Origin: an uncultured Clostridia bacterium
GTDB lineage: Bacteria > Bacillota > Clostridia > TANB77 > CAG-508
Assembly: GCA_934130285.1 (NCBI GenBank)
Contig: CAKOXT010000002.1
Coordinates: 62,001-126,000 of the forward strand
Length of the DNA: 64,000 nucleotides
Direction of reading: 5' to 3'
Within the stretch, counting starts at the first letter, position 1. Every line of letters begins with the position of its first letter. The notes below the pieces were generated by a model. The model worked only from the letters and a program-made list of their open reading frames with translations. It ran no database searches and was not told the origin of the DNA. The translations under genes were made by a program, and so were the position numbers. This document shows, one piece after another, positions 51,662 through 60,672 of the stretch.

Positions 51662-52708
51662 ATGAGTAAAATTTATGATTGGAAAGTTAATATAGATGAG
51701 AAAGAACTTAATGATGTGGTATTGGCTTTAAAAAATAAGGGGTTGATTGTTTTTCCAACAGAAACTGTTTATGGAATTGGAACAGATGCTTTGGATGGAG
51801 AAGCTTGTATGAAAATTTTTGAGGCGAAGGGAAGACCTTCTGATAATCCTCTTATTGTTCATGTATCAGATAGAGAAATGTTGAATTTATGTGTGAAAAA
51901 TATTTCTGATGTTGAAGAGAAGCTTATTAAAACTTTTATGCCAGGTCCATTTACTTTAATTTTGGAGAAGAAAGATTGTATTCCATATGAAGTTACTGCT
52001 GGACTAGAAACTGTTGCAATTCGTATGCCAGATAATGTTATTGCAAATAAAATTATTGCTTCATTTGGAAAGCCTATTGCTGCTCCAAGTGCTAATGAGT
52101 CAGGAAAACCAAGTGGAACAAGACTTTCAGATATAGAAGATGAATTAGGTGAAAAAGTATATGCTTTGATAGATGGAGGAAGTACAGATATAGGATTAGA
52201 ATCAACTGTTGTTAGAGTTATGGATAATGTTCCTGTAATTTTAAGACCAGGTAAGGTAACTGCTGAAGATATTTTAAAGACTGTTGGGTGCGTGAAAATT
52301 GATGATCACGTTTTGCATGAAGTTAAGAGTGATGAAAAAGTTTTAAGTCCTGGAATGAAACATAAGCATTATTCTCCTCAAACTAAGTGTGTCCTTGTTG
52401 ATGCTGAAAATGATATTGAAAAGTATGATATATTTAATTATTTTAAAGATAAAAATGTATGTGTGTTAGGTGTTGGAAAGAAGAGTAGTAAGATATTGGT
52501 GAAATCATATATTAATCTTGGAAATAATTTAGAAGAAGTTTCTAAAAATATTTTTGCAGATTTAAGAGAAGCAGATAAAAGTAAATATGATTTAATTTTA
52601 ATAGAAGCTGTTCCAGCAGATGGAATAGGCTTAGCAATAATGAACAGAGTGATTAGAACCTGTGGATATAATGTTATAAAATCTATTGAGCAACTAAAAG
52701 AGTCATAA
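51662..52708 (+). CDS. tsaC: L-threonylcarbamoyladenylate synthase (Sua5/YwlC type)
   Basis: A 348-residue enzyme that forms threonylcarbamoyl-AMP for the t6A37 modification of ANN-decoding tRNAs. The YrdC domain (1-205) has GLIVFPTETVYGIGTDAL, then FEAKGRPSDNPLIVHVSD, PGPFTLILEKKD and PIAAPSANESGKPSGTRLSD. LRPGKVTAEDIL and LSPGMKHKHYSPQ lead into a C-terminal Sua5 domain, so this is the long form. A terminator overlaps the 3' end. Confidence 0.95.
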   Translation: MSKIYDWKVNIDEKELNDVVLALKNKGLIVFPTETVYGIGTDALDGEACMKIFEAKGRPSDNPLIVHVSDREMLNLCVKNISDVEEKLIKTFMPGPFTLILEKKDCIPYEVTAGLETVAIRMPDNVIANKIIASFGKPIAAPSANESGKPSGTRLSDIEDELGEKVYALIDGGSTDIGLESTVVRVMDNVPVILRPGKVTAEDILKTVGCVKIDDHVLHEVKSDEKVLSPGMKHKHYSPQTKCVLVDAENDIEKYDIFNYFKDKNVCVLGVGKKSSKILVKSYINLGNNLEEVSKNIFADLREADKSKYDLILIEAVPADGIGLAIMNRVIRTCGYNVIKSIEQLKES

Positions 52709-52729
52709 AAATTATGGCTCTTTTAGTTT
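52694..52729 (+). terminator. Terminator after tsaC
   Basis: CTAAAAGAGTCATAA pairs with TTATGGCTCTTTTAG across three bases; the stem begins inside the coding sequence and a short T tract follows. It also lies downstream of convergent GT2. Confidence 0.8.
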
Positions 52730-52810
52730 GTGATAATTTTATAGTTATAACTGAAGATACGTGTGAGATGAGCATCGCTAAAATATAGATTTGTTATAGT
52801 GAATTTCTAA

Positions 52811-53830
52811 TTAATCTTCAATATATTCATCGTATAAATAAAAGTACTTTTCTCTAAATTTTTCAAATTTTATTTGTGCACGGTAATCTTCATTTATTTT
52901 TGAGTATCTGTATTCTTTGTCTGGAAATTTTGTAATTAAAAATTTGTATACGCTATTAAATTTTTTATTAACGATATCACGAAGTTCTGGTTTATCATAA
53001 AGTTGAAGAGAATAGAAATGTAATTGCTTTCGTGTTCTATATAATAAATCTAGTAAACGAATAGCTGTATTTATTGTGGCTAGTATATTGTTAGTTCGTT
53101 TGTATTTTATTAGTAATTTTTCTAAAAATGCAATTTTATCAAGAACTGAGTAATTAAAACAATTTTTTATAAAATATTCATCATATAAGATTTCGCAAAC
53201 AAGAATTTGAGTGCTTTTTAATATTTTACAAGTGTTTTGAAGTATGTCATAACTAATATTAAGTTTTTGCGTTGATGAAGTGTAAGATGTAGTTAATAGC
53301 CATTTTCGATTAATTAATTTATTCCAAAGTATAATACAACTTTCAAATGAGTGAGGTATAGAAGAATATAATCTTTTTAAGTAATGAGTATTACTGATTA
53401 TAGATAGTTTTTCTTCTGGTGAAGGATGTGTTATGTGATTAGGCCAATACATTGTATATTCTGATATTGAAAAATAGTCGAATGTTATTACTTCTGTTTT
53501 ATATTTTTCTATTAGAGTTGATAGATATTCTAACATGTTTTCACTCATAATTTTTCCACTTTCAAAAAACAAAATGTATTTGCCTTTTGCTTTGGTAAGA
53601 GCGAATTGTTGTGCGGCTACAGAACCAAATCCAAGTTGCTTATAAGAATGTATTTTTTTATTGTCTTTTTTATATTTTTTTAATAATTTCATACTTTTGT
53701 CAAGAGAACCATCGTCAATAAGAATAACTTCGTAGTTTTGGTATGTTTGATTCACAATACTTTTAATGGTTTCAGATATTGAGTTTTCATTATTAAATAT
53801 TGGAATAATTATACTTATTAATGGTGCCAT
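52811..53830 (-). CDS. Family 2 glycosyltransferase
   Basis: A 339-residue GT2 (GT-A fold) glycosyltransferase. MAPLISIIIPIFNNENSISE starts the nucleotide-sugar domain, VILIDDGSLDKSMKLLKKYK contains the DDG motif, and the position where DxD/ESG metal binding is expected reads ILFFESGKIMSENM. The second half (after residue 180) has no membrane helix and is of unknown use. Substrate is not predictable. It is read on the minus strand between two housekeeping genes and has no obvious wall-polysaccharide partner genes, which suggests an insertion. Confidence 0.85.
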   Translation of the reverse strand: MAPLISIIIPIFNNENSISETIKSIVNQTYQNYEVILIDDGSLDKSMKLLKKYKKDNKKIHSYKQLGFGSVAAQQFALTKAKGKYILFFESGKIMSENMLEYLSTLIEKYKTEVITFDYFSISEYTMYWPNHITHPSPEEKLSIISNTHYLKRLYSSIPHSFESCIILWNKLINRKWLLTTSYTSSTQKLNISYDILQNTCKILKSTQILVCEILYDEYFIKNCFNYSVLDKIAFLEKLLIKYKRTNNILATINTAIRLLDLLYRTRKQLHFYSLQLYDKPELRDIVNKKFNSVYKFLITKFPDKEYRYSKINEDYRAQIKFEKFREKYFYLYDEYIED

Positions 53831-53898
53831 TTTATTCCTCCCTTGTATAAATGTATTTTAATATAAAAAAATGGAAAAAACTATAAATATTAAAAAAC

Positions 53899-53927
53899 TT
53901 GTTAAATTAGGAAAAATGTAGTAAAAT
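53899..53927 (+). promoter_or_regulatory. Promoter of pth
   Basis: TTGTTA, 17 nt, TAAAAT, 37 nt before the pth start. Confidence 0.65.
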
Positions 53928-53964
53928 AGAAGAATAGTTTAGGATAAAAAGGAGAATCTTTGAG

Positions 53965-54522
53965 ATGTATTTAATTATAGGTTTAGGTAATCCAGAGAAA
54001 GATTATGCCAATACAAGACATAATATGGGATTTAACGTAATAAATAAACTTTCTGAGAGATTTGGAATAGATGTAAATAAAAATAAATTTAAAGGATTTT
54101 ACGGAAGTGGAAATGTAGATGGAGAAAAAGTTTTTTTGTTAAAACCACAAACTTTTATGAACTTAAGTGGAGAATCTGTTCAAGAAATAGTTAATTTTTT
54201 TAAAATTCCGTTGGAAAATATATTAGTAATTTATGATGATATTGATTTGGAACCAGGTATTATTCGTATTAGAAAGAGTGGAGGACCGGGAACGCATAAT
54301 GGAATGAAATCTGTTGTTCATTTTTTAAATTCACAAAACTTTGCTAGAATACGTGTTGGAATTGGTAAGCCAGATGACTCAGAAGATTTAATTCAATATG
54401 TAATTGGAGCGATTGATAAAGACGATGAAGAAAAGCTAAATCAAGGGGTTAAGTTAGCTGCTGATGCTGTTGAAATGATTATTAAAGAGAATATAGATAA
54501 AGCTATGAATAGTTATAATTAG
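53965..54522 (+). CDS. pth: Peptidyl-tRNA hydrolase
   Basis: A 185-residue esterase that recycles peptidyl-tRNA. LIIGLGNPEKDYANTRHNMG contains the catalytic His in TRHNMGF; KPQTFMNLSGESV, the region YDDIDLEPG with the conserved Asp, and SGGPGTHNGMKSVVHFL are intact. mfd, the common downstream neighbour, is absent; a ribonuclease G gene follows after 18 nt. Confidence 0.96.
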   Translation: MYLIIGLGNPEKDYANTRHNMGFNVINKLSERFGIDVNKNKFKGFYGSGNVDGEKVFLLKPQTFMNLSGESVQEIVNFFKIPLENILVIYDDIDLEPGIIRIRKSGGPGTHNGMKSVVHFLNSQNFARIRVGIGKPDDSEDLIQYVIGAIDKDDEEKLNQGVKLAADAVEMIIKENIDKAMNSYN

Positions 54523-54540
54523 GAAAGGATTTTATTTTTT

Positions 54541-55719
54541 ATGAAGGAGCTTATTGTTACTGTTCAAGATGAAGTAGAAAATATATTATTGGTTGAAAAT
54601 GGAATTCTAACAGAAAAATATGTTGATTCAAAATATAAAAAAAGGTTAGAAGGAAATATATATATAGGGAAAGTACAAAATATTTTTCCTGGACTTCAAG
54701 CTGCATTTATTAATGTAGGTGAAAATAGGAATGCTTTTATTCATTTAAAAGATGTTTTACCAAAGGTAGATGTTACTAAAGAAGGAAATGTAGATATTGA
54801 TAAACAAAATATAGGTAAAATTTTAAAAGTTGGTATGCCTATAATAGTTGAAATAAAAAGAGATAGTTACAATAAAAAAGGTGCTAGGGCATCTACTCAT
54901 ATTAATTTGCCTGGAAGATACTTGGTATTATTACCTAATTCTACTTTTGTAACGATTTCACAAAAAATAGAAGATGAAAAAGAAAGAGAAAGATTAAAGA
55001 AAATAGTAAGAGAAAAACTTCCAGAAAATATGGGAGCAATTATTAGAACATCAGCTGTTAATAAATCTGCTGAAGATTTAGAAAAAGATTTGGTAAAACT
55101 TATTGAAAAATGGAATAATATTATTGATATAAAATTTGATGAAACAGATTATCCAAAATTAATCAGTAAGGCAGATGAAATGCTTGATAAAATTTTAATT
55201 GATTTGATGGATAAGGATTTAAAGAGAATATGTGTTAATACAAATGAACTTAAAGAAAAAATTTCTGAAAAATTAAAAAATTGGAATAAAGAAGATATAG
55301 AAGTTGTATGTGACGTAGAGAATATAATGCTAAAATATAATGTTCAAAAACAAATTGAAGTTTCAGAGAACAGAAAAATTTGGTTAAAAAGTGGTGGATT
55401 TATAACTATTGATAAAACAGAGGCTTTAACTGCTATTGATGTCAATTCGGCTAAGTTTACAGGAAAGCTTAATTTAGAAGAAACTGCGTTTTCGATTAAT
55501 AAGGAAGCTGCAATAGAAATTGAGAAACAAATTAGGTTACGTGATATTGGTGGAATTATTGTTATTGATTTTATTGATTTAAAGGATGAAAAACATAAAA
55601 AAGAATTAGTTAAAATTTTTTCAGAGGAACTAAAGAAAGAAAGAACTAAAGTACAAATTGAAGGTTTCACAAAATTAAATTTATTGGAACTTACAAGAAA
55701 ACATATATATAGTGAATAA
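54541..55719 (+). CDS. rng: Ribonuclease G/E family protein, short form
   Basis: A 392-residue RNase E/G-family endonuclease. The S1 domain (GNIYIGKVQNIFPGLQAAFI, with NVGENRNAFIHL) and the 5'-sensor/DNase I-like region (LPGRYLVLLPNS and GAIIRTSA) are clear. The catalytic Asp residues lie in TAIDVNSAKFTGK and GGIIVIDFIDLKDEKH. The protein stops right after KLNLLELTRKHIYSE, where longer members continue into the Zn-link CPxCxG; that module is missing and no other frame encodes it. Its stop lies 22 nt before the rimO start, so the two are probably coupled. Confidence 0.88.
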   Translation: MKELIVTVQDEVENILLVENGILTEKYVDSKYKKRLEGNIYIGKVQNIFPGLQAAFINVGENRNAFIHLKDVLPKVDVTKEGNVDIDKQNIGKILKVGMPIIVEIKRDSYNKKGARASTHINLPGRYLVLLPNSTFVTISQKIEDEKERERLKKIVREKLPENMGAIIRTSAVNKSAEDLEKDLVKLIEKWNNIIDIKFDETDYPKLISKADEMLDKILIDLMDKDLKRICVNTNELKEKISEKLKNWNKEDIEVVCDVENIMLKYNVQKQIEVSENRKIWLKSGGFITIDKTEALTAIDVNSAKFTGKLNLEETAFSINKEAAIEIEKQIRLRDIGGIIVIDFIDLKDEKHKKELVKIFSEELKKERTKVQIEGFTKLNLLELTRKHIYSE

Positions 55720-55741
55720 AAATGAATGGAGAATGTGGTTT

Positions 55742-57046
55742 ATGAAAGTTGGTTTTATATCACTTGGTTGTAGTAAAAACTTGATAGATACAGAAATGGG
55801 AATGGCTGTACTAAAAGATCATAATTTTGAGATAGTAAATGATCCTAAAGAAGCGGAAATTATTATAGTGAATACTTGTGGATTTATAGCTTCTGCAAAA
55901 GAGGAGGCTATAAATACTATTTTAGAAATGGCAGAATATAAAAAGCAAAATTGTAAATACTTAGTTGGAATGGGGTGCTTAGTAAAAAGATATAAAAAAG
56001 ATTTGGAAAAATTAATTCCAGAGGTAGATTTATGGTTAAGTATTTCTGATTATAAAGAATTTTGGAACAAGATTGCTGCAATGGTAGGAAAAGAAGTTGA
56101 AGAAAATGATTATATGTCATATAGAAATAGAGTGATTTCAACTGGAAAGAAAATGGCTTATCTAAAGATTGCTGAGGGATGTGATAATTTTTGTACATAT
56201 TGTGCTATTCCATATATTAGAGGAAGATATGAGAGCAGAAGGTTTGAGGATATTGTAGAAGAAGCTAAGCAATTGGCTGACCAAGGATATGAAGAAATTA
56301 TTTTGATAGCTCAAGATACAACAAAATATGGAATTGATTTGTATGGAAAACTTAGATTACCAGAATTACTTACTGAAATTTGTAAAATAGAAAAAATCAA
56401 ATGGCTTAGATTCTTATATGCATATCCTGAGAGTATTACAGATGAATTAATAAGTGTTGTAAAAAATGAAAAGAAGATATGTCATTATTTTGACGTACCA
56501 ATTCAACATTTTTCAGATGATGTTTTAAAGAGAATGAATAGAAAAACAACTGGTAAAAATATAAAAAATATTGTTTCAAAGATTAGAAAAGAGATTCCAG
56601 ATGTTATTATTAGAACTAGTTTGATAGTTGGATTTCCTGGCGAAACAGAAGCAGACTTTGAAATCTTAAAAAATGCAGTTGAAGATTTAAAATTTGATAG
56701 ATTAGGATGTTTTACGTATTCAAAAGAAGATGGAACTCCAGCAGCTAAGTTTGAAAATCAAGTTCATCCAAGAACTAAGGAAAAAAGAAAAAATATTATA
56801 ATGAATATTCAAAATGAAATTTCAACAGAAAAAATGAAAGAAAAGATTGGAAAAGAGTATGAAGTTTTAATTGAAGATTATTCAGATGATGGATTATTTT
56901 ATGTTGGAAGATCATATATGGATTCGCCAGATACAGATGGTGTTATATATGTGAATATTGAGGATGATCTTATTGGAAAATTTGTAAAGTGTAAGATTGT
57001 TAATAGTAGTGATTATGATTTGATTGCAGAGATTATTGAGAAATAA
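55742..57046 (+). CDS. rimO: Ribosomal protein S12 methylthiotransferase RimO
   Basis: A 434-residue radical-SAM methylthiotransferase that modifies an Asp of ribosomal protein S12. The UPF0004 domain starts KVGFISLGCSKNLIDTEMGM and continues with INTCGF-like NTCGFIASAKEEA. The radical-SAM motif is CDNFCTYC in EGCDNFCTYCAIPYIRG, with QDTTKYGIDLYG, and a C-terminal TRAM domain carries the rest. I chose ATG 55742, where the family starts; GGAGA is 9 nt upstream. The S12 gene rpsL is 19 kb away in this window. Confidence 0.93.
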   Translation: MKVGFISLGCSKNLIDTEMGMAVLKDHNFEIVNDPKEAEIIIVNTCGFIASAKEEAINTILEMAEYKKQNCKYLVGMGCLVKRYKKDLEKLIPEVDLWLSISDYKEFWNKIAAMVGKEVEENDYMSYRNRVISTGKKMAYLKIAEGCDNFCTYCAIPYIRGRYESRRFEDIVEEAKQLADQGYEEIILIAQDTTKYGIDLYGKLRLPELLTEICKIEKIKWLRFLYAYPESITDELISVVKNEKKICHYFDVPIQHFSDDVLKRMNRKTTGKNIKNIVSKIRKEIPDVIIRTSLIVGFPGETEADFEILKNAVEDLKFDRLGCFTYSKEDGTPAAKFENQVHPRTKEKRKNIIMNIQNEISTEKMKEKIGKEYEVLIEDYSDDGLFYVGRSYMDSPDTDGVIYVNIEDDLIGKFVKCKIVNSSDYDLIAEIIEK

Positions 57047-57158
57047 TTTTAGACTTTAAGTGATGTTATTAATATGAAAGACTACTAAGATATTGATTAT
57101 ATAATGATGGAGGTAGGAGATAGAATTTTAATTACAATGTGTAATGAGATAAAGCAAA

Positions 57159-57195
57159 AAAAATATAGAATACTTGATGTATTCTATATTTTTTA
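57159..57195. terminator. Bidirectional terminator between rimO and the unknown gene
   Basis: AAATATAGAATAC/GTATTCTATATTT with T-runs on both strands, between convergent genes. Confidence 0.85.
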
Positions 57196-57218
57196 ATGAT
57201 TAAAACAATATTTATATA

Positions 57219-57590
57219 TTAGTCATCAGCTCTATCTCTATCTAGCGATTGTTGAGATTTTTGAGGAGTAGGTTCTGTAGAAATTTCTTGTAAATCAGCT
57301 TCGTCTACTTTAAAAGGATTATTTTCTTCTTTACCTTTGGGTACACGAGTTACTTCTTGTTCTAAGCTTCCAAGAGAATTTGAGCTTTCATTAAATGCAC
57401 GTTCAATTTTCCAAATATCTTCTTTAGAAGTGTTTGTAGAAGCTGCTAAGTTTTCCACTAAAGTTTCTGTTGAAGTGTTTTCAGCTGATGTTACTTCCGC
57501 ATCTGGTGAAATAACCATATTGATAAATGGGTTATTTTTTAATATATTTATAAATCTTTTAAAAATAGATTCTCTTTCTAATGTTTTCAT
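57219..57590 (-). CDS. Unknown small polar protein
   Basis: I do not recognise this 123-residue protein. A basic, hydrophobic N-terminus (LERESIFKRFINILKNNPFI, ending NMVI) is followed by a Ser/Thr/Glu/Asn-rich, probably disordered body (TSTETLVENLAASTNTSKED) ending in Gln/Asp-rich sequence. No membrane helix or motif is seen. I prefer the Met at 57590, because the one at 57599 directly touches the AAAGGA site. It has its own TATAAT promoter upstream. Confidence 0.6.
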   Translation of the reverse strand: MKTLERESIFKRFINILKNNPFINMVISPDAEVTSAENTSTETLVENLAASTNTSKEDIWKIERAFNESSNSLGSLEQEVTRVPKGKEENNPFKVDEADLQEISTEPTPQKSQQSLDRDRADD

Positions 57591-57622
57591 AAAATTCATT
57601 TCCTTTCAATAAATACATATCT

Positions 57623-57651
57623 ATTATAACACTAAATTGCTTTTAAATCAA
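57623..57651 (-). promoter_or_regulatory. Promoter of the unknown small protein
   Basis: On the minus strand TTGATT, 17 nt, TATAAT, 32 nt before the start. Confidence 0.7.
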
Positions 57652-57718
57652 GCTTTTTTAATGTTTTTTTGATTAAAATAACAGAACATTTTTTTGGAGA
57701 TTAAGAGGGCTGTTTTTA

Positions 57719-57747
57719 TTGACATAACAACAATTTCATGTAATAAT
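57719..57747 (+). promoter_or_regulatory. Promoter of scpB-proS
   Basis: TTGACA, 17 nt, AATAAT, 59 nt before scpB. Confidence 0.65.
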
Positions 57748-57806
57748 AGTTATATTGAAAAATTGATGTGATGATATAACATTTTAGAATAAGGAGAATT
57801 AAACGG

Positions 57807-58403
57807 ATGAAACTTGAACAAGCTAAGTCAATAATTGAATCTATGTTGTTTTCTGCTGGAAGAGTAGTAAAAATTTCTGAGTTTGCAAAAATTTTAGAAA
57901 TGACACCTGATGAGGTTGAGGCTATTGTTCAAAGTTATATGAATGATTGCCAAGAAGAATCTAGAGGGCTTGAAGTGATAAAGGTGAATGATGGTTATCA
58001 ACTTACTACTAAAAAAAGCTCATATGATTATTTAGTACAACTTTTTGATAACAGGGCTAAGCCTTCTTTATCAGCAGCAGCTTTAGAAACCTTGTCAATT
58101 ATTGCATATAATCCTAAAATAACACGTGCTGAGATAGAAGCAATTAGGGGTGTTAATTCTGATGGTACTTTATATAGATTGATGGAATATCATTTAATAG
58201 AAGATGCTGGAAAGTTAGATGCACCAGGTAGACCAACTACATATCGCCCAACAGAAGAGTTCCTTAAAATGTTTGGATTATCTTCATTAGATGAACTGCC
58301 CGAACTTCCGCGTTATAAATTAGATGAAAATGAGCAAATTGTACTTGAAGATATGAACGAAGTACAGATAAAAAATAACGAGGAGAGTGTTGAAAATGAG
58401 TAA
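57807..58403 (+). CDS. scpB: Segregation and condensation protein ScpB
   Basis: A 198-residue winged-helix kite subunit of the SMC-ScpAB complex that compacts and segregates chromosomes. SIIESMLFSAGRVVKISEFA starts the first winged helix; ALETLSIIAYNPKITRAEIE and EAIRGVNSDGTLYRLMEYHL, with GRPTTYRPTEEFLKMFGL, are diagnostic. scpA, normally just upstream, is absent from the window. The proS start overlaps its last codons by 8 nt. Confidence 0.95.
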   Translation: MKLEQAKSIIESMLFSAGRVVKISEFAKILEMTPDEVEAIVQSYMNDCQEESRGLEVIKVNDGYQLTTKKSSYDYLVQLFDNRAKPSLSAAALETLSIIAYNPKITRAEIEAIRGVNSDGTLYRLMEYHLIEDAGKLDAPGRPTTYRPTEEFLKMFGLSSLDELPELPRYKLDENEQIVLEDMNEVQIKNNEESVENE

Positions 58404-59835
58404 TAAAAAAGAATTTGTACAAGAGATAACAAATATAGATGAAGATTTTGCACAATGGTATACTGATATTGTGCTTAAAGCAGATTTAGCTGATTATACT
58501 GATGTAAAAGGTTTTATAGCGATTAAACCATATGGATATGCAATATGGGAAAACATCCAAAAATATGAAGATGATAGATTTAAAGAGTATGGAGTTAAAA
58601 ATATATCAATGCCACTTTTAATTCCAGAGAGCCTTCTAATGAAGGAAAAAGATCATGTTGAAGGTTTTGCACCAGAGGTAGCTTGGGTTACTATTGGTGG
58701 TGAAGAAGAATTAGAAGAGAGACTTTGTGTAAGGCCTACTTCAGAAACTATTTTTTCTAAGATGTATTCAAAATGGTTAAGTTCATGGAGAGAGTTACCA
58801 TTTTTATATAATCAATGGTGTAGCGTTTTAAGATGGGAAAAAGAAACAAGACCATTTTTACGTTCAAGAGAGTTTTTATGGCAAGAAGGACATACAATTC
58901 ATGCTACAGCAGATGAAGCTAAAAAATTCACTTTGGATATGTTAGGCGTTTATGCAGATACAATAGAAAATTTATTAGCTATTCCAGTTGTTACAGGACA
59001 AAAAACAAAGAGCGAACAATTTGCAGGAGCAGATTCTACATATACAGTTGAAACTTTAATGCATGATGGTAGAGCTCTTCAAGCTGCAACATCCCATTAT
59101 TTTGGACAAAATTTTTCTAAACCTTTTGAAATTAAATTTCAAAACAAAGAAGGTAAAGAAGAATATGCGTATCAAACGTCATGGGGCACAACTACTAGAT
59201 TAATTGGTGCAGTTATTATGGCTCATGGTGATAATAGAGGATTAAAACTTCCACCAAGAGTTGCACCAACTCAAGCTGTTATTGTTCCAGTTGCTATGCA
59301 TAAAGAAGGAGTTAAGGAAAAAGCAGAAGAAATTTATAATAGTTTAAAAAATAAATTTAGAATGCAGATTGATGATAGAGAACAATATTCTCCAGGATTT
59401 AAGTTTAATGATTGGGAGATGAGAGGTGTTCCAGTTAGAATCGAAATTGGCCCAAAAGATATTGAAAATGGTGTAGCAGTTTTAGTTAGAAGAGATACTA
59501 ACGAAAAGGAAACTGTTAAACTTGAAAAAATTGAAGAACGTTTAGCTGAATTGATGGAAGAAATTCAAAAAAATATGTATGATACTTGTGCAAAAAGAAT
59601 GAAAGAAAAAACAAGTGTTGCACATTGCTTGGATGATTTTGCTAAAATATTGGAAGAAAATCAAGGATTTGTAAAATCAATGTGGTGTGGAAGCGAAGAG
59701 TGCGAAGAAAAAATAAAAGATTTAACAGGCGCTAAATCAAGATGTATGCCATTTGAACAAGAACATTTAGGTGATACTTGCCCAGTTTGTGGTAAGAAGG
59801 CTGATAAAATGGTTGTATGGGGAAGACAATATTAA
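58396..59835 (+). CDS. proS: Prolyl-tRNA synthetase (archaeal/eukaryal-type, ProS3)
   Basis: A 479-residue class II synthetase. Motif 2 is in VLRWEKETRPFLRSREFLWQ with EGHT, motif 3 in SWGTTTRLIGAVIMAHGDNR, and the anticodon-binding domain follows. A C-terminal Zn-type extension has CGSEECEEKIKD and DTCPVCGKKA. Length and this extension mark the short ProS type 3, without the editing insertion of bacterial ProRS. ATG 58396 is chosen with AGGAGAG 8 nt upstream; translation is coupled to scpB. Confidence 0.95.
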   Translation: MSNKKEFVQEITNIDEDFAQWYTDIVLKADLADYTDVKGFIAIKPYGYAIWENIQKYEDDRFKEYGVKNISMPLLIPESLLMKEKDHVEGFAPEVAWVTIGGEEELEERLCVRPTSETIFSKMYSKWLSSWRELPFLYNQWCSVLRWEKETRPFLRSREFLWQEGHTIHATADEAKKFTLDMLGVYADTIENLLAIPVVTGQKTKSEQFAGADSTYTVETLMHDGRALQAATSHYFGQNFSKPFEIKFQNKEGKEEYAYQTSWGTTTRLIGAVIMAHGDNRGLKLPPRVAPTQAVIVPVAMHKEGVKEKAEEIYNSLKNKFRMQIDDREQYSPGFKFNDWEMRGVPVRIEIGPKDIENGVAVLVRRDTNEKETVKLEKIEERLAELMEEIQKNMYDTCAKRMKEKTSVAHCLDDFAKILEENQGFVKSMWCGSEECEEKIKDLTGAKSRCMPFEQEHLGDTCPVCGKKADKMVVWGRQY

Positions 59836-59882
59836 TAATTACACAAAAGATTTAGATTTTAATCTAAAGTAAGGTAGGAAAA

Positions 59883-60530
59883 ATGGAAAAAAAGAATTTA
59901 TTGATTAACATAGGATTGGTGATATTACTTATTATATGTATTATTTTAGGAGTCGTTTTAACAAAACAGGATATAAAAAGGCGAGAGAAAGAGAAAAAAG
60001 AAGATATAAAGCTTACAGAGATAGGTTATGGAAGTGAGATAGGTCAAGTAGGATATAAAAATGCTAATGGAATCTTAAATGCTTTTATACAATCTTATAA
60101 CGAACATGATGGTGAAGGTGTGGCTTCTATAATGGATCAGGTTGGCTTATATATTTATGTTGAAGAATGTGATAGTGATCAATCTAAATTTGATGATAAA
60201 TATGAAGAAATTTTATCTAATCCATCAGATTATGATGATTTGATAGTTATGCAATATAGCTTAAAAAATCAAGAACAAGCATTAGTTAATTCTATTTCGG
60301 AAACTAATGTTACGTTGGAAGTAATTGAAAATTCTGAAATCCAAGATGTAACTAAATATTTATCTAAGATGACTGCAAAAATCAGAACTATTTCTCTTGA
60401 TGAGGGAATAGATCAGACTGATACCTTAGAATTTTTGTTACTTCATAAAGATAAATCTTATTATATAATGAATTATTATTTAATAGATGAAAATGGAAAT
60501 AAGATAGAAAATGTTTCTACGGTGGAATAA
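59883..60530 (+). CDS. Unknown membrane-anchored protein
   Basis: I do not recognise this 215-residue protein. Residues 6-26 form one hydrophobic segment (LLINIGLVILLIICIILGVV), followed by a basic stretch and an extracytoplasmic body. NANGILNAFIQSYNEHDGEG recalls a DUF4878/NTF2-like start (short secreted domains with a helix and a curved sheet), and the end is LEFLLLHKDKSYYIMNYYLI. This is resemblance only. It stands alone before a terminator and groESL. Confidence 0.7.
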   Translation: MEKKNLLINIGLVILLIICIILGVVLTKQDIKRREKEKKEDIKLTEIGYGSEIGQVGYKNANGILNAFIQSYNEHDGEGVASIMDQVGLYIYVEECDSDQSKFDDKYEEILSNPSDYDDLIVMQYSLKNQEQALVNSISETNVTLEVIENSEIQDVTKYLSKMTAKIRTISLDEGIDQTDTLEFLLLHKDKSYYIMNYYLIDENGNKIENVSTVE

Positions 60531-60540
60531 ATAAAATGGG

Positions 60541-60575
60541 GCTAAAGTTTTTTAAACTTTAGTTCTATTTTTTTA
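60541..60575 (+). terminator. Terminator before groES
   Basis: CTAAAGTTT/AAACTTTAG stem followed by a T-rich tract. Confidence 0.8.
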
Positions 60576-60595
60576 TTTAAATCATATAATTACTA

Positions 60596-60624
60596 TTGAC
60601 AAATATTAATAAAAGGTATAAATT
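60596..60624 (+). promoter_or_regulatory. Promoter of groES-groEL
   Basis: TTGACA, 17 nt, TAAATT, immediately followed by the CIRCE operator. Confidence 0.85.
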
Positions 60625-60625
60625 A

Positions 60626-60652
60626 TTAGCAAGCTCGAATGAAGAGTGCTAA
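60626..60652 (+). promoter_or_regulatory. CIRCE operator (HrcA site)
   Basis: TTAGCAAGC, 9 nt, GAGTGCTAA. The right arm is perfect CIRCE; the left arm departs from TTAGCACTC at two positions. It overlaps the transcription start, the usual HrcA repression site; hrcA itself is outside the window. Confidence 0.9.
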
Positions 60653-60672
60653 TTTTGAAGGAGGTAGTAAAA

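Noticed and set aside
55712..55741. Earlier GTG start of rimO overlapping rng
   Set aside because: The added residues (NKNEWRMWF) are not part of the family and no ribosome binding site fits; ATG 55742 matches the family N-terminus.
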